This document shows positions 6,568 to 9,597 of a DNA stretch of 9,597 nt, one piece after another. Made by a program: the position numbers and the translations under genes. The notes under the pieces were generated by a model that ran no database searches, had not been told where the DNA came from, and saw nothing but the letters and a program-made list of their open reading frames with translations. Within the stretch, counting starts at the first letter, position 1. Each line of letters begins with the position of its first letter. Source of the stretch: JADHLJ01 sp038116915 (lineage in GTDB: Bacteria; Pseudomonadota; Alphaproteobacteria; Thalassobaculales; Thalassobaculaceae); the NCBI GenBank assembly GCA_038116915.1, contig JAYOEU010000164.1, positions 1 through 9,597 of the forward strand. The letters are read 5' to 3'.

Positions 6568-6941
6568 CACCGGGCGGGGATACCTTCAGCCCCCTTCACC
6601 GGCCCCGTCGTGATTTCCACTCGACGCCGGCCGCCGCCGCTTCGCAGCGCCAGGCCGTTGCCCGCCGTTCTTATCGCCAGCCGCCCCTTGCCGTCGATCC
6701 GACACGCCACCATCGCAGCTCATCAAAATCAGGAATGAGCCTTACCACGTTGCTTGGGCCAAGCCGCACCCGTTTTTCTCGATTCGGATTTACCTATGGC
6801 GTCCGCTACGGATTCAACCTGCCAAGACGGTTTCCACGTTGTGGACCCTCCGCCTTTCGGTGGAATCCACGGCCGCCTCCGACACCCTCAATGATCATCG
6901 AAAACGGGCACAGCCCAAGCAAGGAAAGGACACCATCATGA
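6564..6941 (+). CDS. Uncertain 125-codon frame between nuclease and SSB
   Basis: The ATG overlaps the nuclease stop (ATGA, 6564-6567) and the TGA overlaps the SSB start (ATGA, 6938-6941). That is the pattern of a coupled middle gene. The product (MTPGGDTFSPLHRPRRDFHS...) is rich in Arg, Pro and Ser, has no recognisable domain, signal or membrane segment, and no ribosome site of its own. Codon choice looks less GC-biased in its second half than in the neighbours. It may equally be an untranslated spacer that is open by chance, containing the dyad elements and ribosome site of the SSB gene. I lean towards non-coding. Confidence 0.25.
   Translation: MTPGGDTFSPLHRPRRDFHSTPAAAASQRQAVARRSYRQPPLAVDPTRHHRSSSKSGMSLTTLLGPSRTRFSRFGFTYGVRYGFNLPRRFPRCGPSAFRWNPRPPPTPSMIIENGHSPSKERTPS
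6833..6870. repeat. Four GTGGA/TCCAC elements upstream of the SSB gene
   Basis: TCCAC (6833-6837), GTGGA (6841-6845), GTGGA (6860-6864) and TCCAC (6866-6870) form two adjacent dyads. The second, GTGGA-A-TCCAC, is an 11-bp palindrome. In RNA, TTCCAC (6832-6837) could instead pair with GTGGAA (6860-6865). It lies about 65 nt before the SSB start, so an operator or leader structure is possible. Confidence 0.35.
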
Positions 6942-7294
6942 TTACGTTCGCAAAAGCTCAGGTTCAAGGTCGTGTCGGTTCGGTCGACATCAAGAACCTC
7001 GATAAGAACCGCAAGGTCGCCAACGTCTCCGTCGCTTCCGAGGAAAGCTACAAAGACGGCGACGAGTGGAAGAAGATCGTCACTTGGGTCCGGATCGTCA
7101 CCTTCAACCCCGGCACCGTCGCCTACATCGAACGAAATGTTCAAGTCGGCCGCGAGGTCTTCGTTTCCGGCCGGTTGCGCGAAAACAAGTGGGAGAAAGA
7201 AGGCGTCAAGCATTCGACCTTGGAACTCCACGCCGACGAAATCGAAGTCGGCGCCAAGCTCAACGCCGAGGCCGGCGACGAAGACGCCGATTAA
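6938..7294 (+). CDS. ssb: Single-stranded DNA-binding protein (SSB family)
   Basis: A 118-residue protein with an OB-fold layout like SSB: MITFAKAQVQGRVGSVDIKN at the start, NVSVASEESYKDGDEW (28-43), TWVRIVTFN (49-57), VQVGREVFVSGRLRENKWE (68-86) and a final strand STLELHADEIEV (92-103). SSB coats single strands during replication and plasmid entry. The tail is acidic (GDEDAD) but lacks the usual DDDIPF-type C-terminal tip that recruits partner proteins. This suggests a reduced plasmid version that binds DNA without that docking site. The start is fixed by AAGGAAAGGA 7 nt upstream and the family's N-terminus; a longer in-frame opening from 6839 is not supported. A strong terminator follows 10 nt after the stop. 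Confidence 0.85.
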   Translation: MITFAKAQVQGRVGSVDIKNLDKNRKVANVSVASEESYKDGDEWKKIVTWVRIVTFNPGTVAYIERNVQVGREVFVSGRLRENKWEKEGVKHSTLELHADEIEVGAKLNAEAGDEDAD

Positions 7295-7304
7295 ACGGAA
7301 CCCC

Positions 7305-7335
7305 GAAGGGCCGCCCAAGGGCGGCCCTTCTTTTT
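7305..7335 (+). terminator. Intrinsic terminator after the SSB gene
   Basis: Perfect inverted repeat GAAGGGCCGCCC / GGGCGGCCCTTC around AA (in practice a shorter stem with a 4-nt loop), followed at once by TTTTT (7331-7335). It ends the rightward transcript of the small gene, nuclease and SSB. There is no matching T-run for the other strand. Confidence 0.9.
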
Positions 7336-7376
7336 GCCTGCTCATGGTCACACGCTTTTCTAAATCGCTACGCGGA

Positions 7377-7400
7377 CGCCGGCGGCAGGGGCCGCCGGCG
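7377..7400. repeat. Very stable GC hairpin CGCCGGCGGC-AGGG-GCCGCCGGCG
   Basis: Perfect 10-bp arms of only G and C with a 4-nt loop. No T-run follows, so it is not a standard terminator. It stands 4 nt before a run of 20 cytosines. Confidence 0.7.
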
Positions 7401-7404
7401 GCGG

Positions 7405-7424
7405 CCCCCCCCCCCCCCCCCCCC
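7405..7424. repeat. Homopolymer run of 20 C
   Basis: Twenty consecutive cytosines, 46 nt upstream of the next probable start codon (7471). Such runs slip during replication and are also prone to sequencing error, so the true length may vary. Confidence 0.9.
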
Positions 7425-7470
7425 GGGCCGGCCTTCAGCCGCCACCGGCCCCCTACTCTCAGGCTTCGCG

Positions 7471-7845
7471 ATGACTGATCGAACGCCCCCCGAACCGCCC
7501 CCTGCAGAACCGGATTCGAGATACGACGACGTACCGCCGCCGGATGCTTCGGACATGCCCGAGGATCCGGCGGACTACATCTATTTCGAAGTCACCACCA
7601 AGCCGTTTACCGTCATCATCTATTCGCCCGAGGCCGCCCTGCAGGGCGGCGATCCGCTCGCCGGCACCGCCGTTACCCATATCCACGCCCAGACCGCCGA
7701 GGAGGCGGCCGGCCTCGCCCTACAGTACATCCACCAACAGACAAGATCGCCAGCCTGGCGCTTCGCCACCGTGATCTTTGTCACGGAAGGCTACCACAGC
7801 GATTTGCGCCACGATCCACGCCGCTACACAGTCGGAGAAAATTGA
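7471..7845 (+). CDS. Hypothetical acidic-N-terminus protein
   Basis: A 124-residue cytoplasmic protein I do not recognise. The first 35 residues are Pro/Asp/Glu-rich and probably disordered (MTDRTPPEPPPAEP...). From 36 a compact alpha/beta domain is likely: DYIYFEVTTKPFTVIIYSPE (35-54), a helix QTAEEAAGLALQYIHQQ (74-90) and RFATVIFVTEGY (96-107). The frame is open far upstream, but ATG 7471 is the best start: AGG lies 8 nt before it, and anything earlier would cross the terminator and the C-run. It sits after the SSB terminator and so needs its own promoter or read-through; no convincing promoter is seen. No signal peptide or membrane segment is visible. Codon choice is consistent with coding and similar to the nuclease and SSB genes. 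Confidence 0.6.
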   Translation: MTDRTPPEPPPAEPDSRYDDVPPPDASDMPEDPADYIYFEVTTKPFTVIIYSPEAALQGGDPLAGTAVTHIHAQTAEEAAGLALQYIHQQTRSPAWRFATVIFVTEGYHSDLRHDPRRYTVGEN

Positions 7846-8191
7846 CAGACTCGAGAACATTCCCCCTTCGCCGATGCCGGCGACACCGTTGATCGGGTTC
7901 AACGACCATCGGAAAATTTTCTCTCCGCTCGAGATCCTGTTAGGAATCGAAACGGCATCACCTTTCGCGCACCATTCTTCGAAACACCCTCACTTCACCT
8001 TGCAGACCACCGGCGCGGCGATGGCGCGCCGACGCGCGATCGTGGCGACCGCGCCGGCAACGCCGAGCCTTCAGCTCGACGCCAAGCGCATTTCCGGGCC
8101 TCGATCCCGGAAACAATAAGATTCAGGAGATGAGCGGAACCTTTTGGTCTGCTTGCGCAGCCTAATCGGCCGCCAGGCTGCCGATCATTAA
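7846..8191. other. Stretch without a convincing gene
   Basis: Between the hypothetical gene and the 37-codon frame, one rightward frame is open to TAA 8117-8119 (for example from ATG 7874, starting MPATPLIGFNDHRKIF). It has no ribosome site, and its composition (a basic, Ala/Pro/Arg-rich end) does not look like a folded protein. It could be a decayed gene end. The stretch ends in the inverted repeat at 8091-8113, after which base composition falls in GC. I see no RNA gene or insertion sequence here. Confidence 0.4.
8091..8113. repeat. Inverted repeat TTTCCGGG-7-CCCGGAAA
   Basis: Perfect 8-bp arms (8091-8098 and 8106-8113) with a 7-nt centre. No T-run follows on either strand, so it is not a classical terminator. 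It lies at the point where plasmid-like, GC-rich sequence gives way to the transporter region. Confidence 0.55.
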
Positions 8192-8305
8192 ATGTCTCAG
8201 AATGACCCAACCCAGACTTTTGCCGATGTGCTCCATGCACATACCCCTATGTTTATTAGGGCAATTGAAGCGGTGCTCCAAGAGGTCAACAATACTTTGC
8301 TATAG
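8192..8305 (+). CDS. Possible 37-residue peptide upstream of the transporter
   Basis: The frame encodes MSQNDPTQTFADVLHAHTPM and 17 more residues, ending NNTLL. Its composition is protein-like: an amphipathic helix is likely from residue 10 onward. It is preceded immediately by an in-frame TAA and has no clear ribosome site. It ends 15 nt before the transporter's upstream ATG (8321). It could be a leader peptide, a small subunit or the remnant of a longer gene. The same DNA contains two small dyads (ATGTGC-5-GCACAT at 8226-8242 and CCCTA-7-TAGGG at 8245-8261), so regulation by structure is an alternative. I do not recognise it. Confidence 0.3.
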   Translation: MSQNDPTQTFADVLHAHTPMFIRAIEAVLQEVNNTLL

Positions 8306-8320
8306 CGGCAGGAGGCGATT

Positions 8321-8353
8321 ATGCGGGACTTTGATGGGCCGCCTCGGCCTTGA
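8321..8353 (+). CDS. 10-codon leader frame overlapping the transporter start
   Basis: MRDFDGPPRP then TGA. It has the best ribosome site in the window: AGGAGG at 8310-8315, 5 nt before the ATG. Its stop (8351-8353) overlaps the TTG start of the transporter (TTGA, 8350-8353). It may be a coupling peptide. Alternatively it is the true N-terminus of the transporter, joined by a -1 slip at CCT/TGA or separated by a one-base deletion or sequencing error. Confidence 0.4.
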   Translation: MRDFDGPPRP

Positions 8354-9567
8354 GAGCGCAATCCAAATGGCCATCCATTTTTTTGCTCGTAGCCTGCGAG
8401 GCGATGGCCCTTGCACTGTGGTTCTCGGCAACCGCGATCATCCCGGTTCTAAAACTAGAGTTTCCTATAGACGATACGCGAGCGTCGCTGTTTAGCAGTA
8501 TTGTCGCTGTTGGATATGTCGCAGGTACATTGGCAAGTGCTGTTCTTGGGCTTGCCGACAGATTACACCCAAGACATTTCTTCATGTCTGCTGCGTTTGT
8601 CGCGGCGGGCGCCAACATCAGCATCCTCTTTTTTGATCCGACTTCTTGGGTAATCGTCTTTCTCCGGTTCGTGACCGGTATGTGCATGGCCGGTCTATAT
8701 CCCGTGGGCATGAAGATGGCCGCGACGTGGGCCAAGGGTGATATTGGGCTTCTGATCGGCGCACTGGTCGGCGCTCTAACGTTCGGCGCTGCGGTTCCGC
8801 ATCTTTCTAACGCCATTGGCGGCCTCGATTGGCACTTCACCCTGATGACTGCATCCATACTTGCTGTGGCTGCCGGTCTGCTCGTCAATTGTGTCGGACT
8901 TGGCCCGGCCTATGGCAAAATCCCACCGTTTAATCCGGCGGCGGTCATGCGGGCTTGGACGAATAAAGCGATCAGGTTCGCCAACTTCGGCTACTTTGGT
9001 CATCTCTGGGAGCTTTACGCTATGTGGGCGTGGGTTGCCTTGTTTCTCCACGCAAGTTTTGCGGCGAGCCTCGGTTACGATAGCGCCACTGTTGAGCTCT
9101 ATGCCAATCTTTCGACGTTTGCCGTGGTCGCAGCGGGGGCCGTTGGCAGCGTTGCAATTGGCTTGCTGGCTGACCGACTTGGACGCACCGTTGTCACTGC
9201 GGCTGTCATGCTGGTGAGCGGCACATGCGCCCTCACAGTCGGATTTCTATTCGGCGAAAGTATGTGGATAGTGCTTGCGGTCTGTCTCATCTGGGGCTTT
9301 ACGGTTGTCGCCGATGCACCCCAAACTTCGGCCTGCATTATTGAGCTTTCTGACCCCTCGAATGTTGGTACCATGCTCACGGTTCAGACGTGCGTCGGGT
9401 TCATGCTAACGATGTTTCCCATCCACATCGTTCCGCAGATGGTAGAGACGTTCGGATGGCGCTATGCATTCATATTTCTTGCAATCGGTCCAATGCTCGG
9501 CGCGTATGCCATGTTGCAACTTCGAGGGCAGCCTGATGCAATTAAACTTGCTGGCGGGAAAAAGTGA
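8350..9567 (+). CDS. Major facilitator superfamily transporter
   Basis: A 405-residue inner-membrane protein with about 12 hydrophobic segments, the normal size for a secondary transporter of this superfamily. The loop between segments 2 and 3 reads GLADRLHPRH (67-76), a variant of MFS motif A, and its echo GLLADRLGRT (271-280) lies between segments 8 and 9 in the second half. A long hydrophilic loop around 186-208 joins the halves. Aromatic-rich FGYFGHLWELYAMWAW (203-218) begins segment 7. The substrate cannot be told from sequence. The frame starts with TTG 8350, preceded by six residues before segment 1; the strong ribosome site upstream serves another frame that overlaps this start. Codon choice is less GC-biased than in the T4SS genes, which suggests a different origin. 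It is followed by 30 nt to the window end. Confidence 0.88.
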   Translation: MRAQSKWPSIFLLVACEAMALALWFSATAIIPVLKLEFPIDDTRASLFSSIVAVGYVAGTLASAVLGLADRLHPRHFFMSAAFVAAGANISILFFDPTSWVIVFLRFVTGMCMAGLYPVGMKMAATWAKGDIGLLIGALVGALTFGAAVPHLSNAIGGLDWHFTLMTASILAVAAGLLVNCVGLGPAYGKIPPFNPAAVMRAWTNKAIRFANFGYFGHLWELYAMWAWVALFLHASFAASLGYDSATVELYANLSTFAVVAAGAVGSVAIGLLADRLGRTVVTAAVMLVSGTCALTVGFLFGESMWIVLAVCLIWGFTVVADAPQTSACIIELSDPSNVGTMLTVQTCVGFMLTMFPIHIVPQMVETFGWRYAFIFLAIGPMLGAYAMLQLRGQPDAIKLAGGKK

Positions 9568-9597
9568 TCCGGTCAACATATGTCCGAGTTTGGCACA

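Noticed and set aside
6753..6765. GCTTGG-G-CCAAGC dyad followed by TTTTT (6773-6777) as a terminator after the nuclease gene
   Set aside because: The single-base centre cannot form a hairpin loop without losing most of the stem, and the T-run is 7 nt away.
7066..7845. Extended version of the hypothetical gene starting inside the SSB gene
   Set aside because: It would overlap most of ssb in another frame and cross the terminator and C-run; ATG 7471 is a better start.
8088..8116. tRNA T-arm-like sequence suggesting an attachment site
   Set aside because: The 7-nt loop is CCTCGAT rather than a TTCRANY pattern, and no acceptor or anticodon arm is found nearby.
8319..8888. Leftward frame of 189 codons opposite the transporter
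   Set aside because: It is the antisense of hydrophobic transporter codons and gives no recognisable protein; the rightward frame has clear MFS motifs.
9580..9597. ATG at 9580 as the start of a following gene (MSEFGT)
   Set aside because: Only six codons are visible and no ribosome site precedes it, so it cannot be supported.

Overview
The window is high-GC bacterial DNA carrying part of a conjugative (or related) type IV secretion system (T4SS), most likely from a plasmid or integrative element of a proteobacterium. An alphaproteobacterium is my guess from base composition and gene style; nothing here proves it.

Layout. From about 5580 down to the left edge, the minus strand holds one tight operon: VirB2-like pilin, VirB3-like protein, VirB4 ATPase, VirB5/TrbJ-like protein, a 50-residue lipoprotein (VirB7- or TrbK-like), VirB8/TrbF-like protein and a VirB9/TrbG-like protein that runs off the window. 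Genes overlap or nearly touch throughout, including two ATGA stop/start overlaps. No VirB6/TrbL gene lies in its usual place after VirB5. A 145-bp AT-rich divergent region (5579-5724) carries two good sigma-70-type promoters that overlap in opposite directions, plus three perfect inverted repeats. It separates the T4SS operon from a rightward small gene that may encode a ribbon-helix-helix DNA-binding protein.

The rightward set continues with an exported nuclease of the staphylococcal-nuclease fold, an uncertain 125-codon frame, a single-stranded DNA-binding protein (SSB) and a strong intrinsic terminator at 7305-7335. Next come a very stable hairpin and a run of 20 cytosines, then a gene of unknown function (7471-7845). 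About 345 bases without a convincing gene follow.

From about 8120 the composition becomes visibly less GC-rich and the gene content changes to a 12-segment major facilitator transporter that fills the rest of the window. It is preceded by a 37-codon frame and by a 10-codon frame with a textbook ribosome binding site. The stop of the 10-codon frame overlaps the transporter's TTG start.

How it fits together. The minus-strand operon would build the envelope channel and pilus. The divergent small protein is a candidate regulator, or relaxosome accessory factor, acting at the palindromes. The nuclease and SSB are accessory functions often seen on conjugative elements. The transporter looks like cargo or flanking DNA of different origin. 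No relaxase, coupling protein, VirB10, VirB11, integrase, tRNA, rRNA, CRISPR array or transposase was found.
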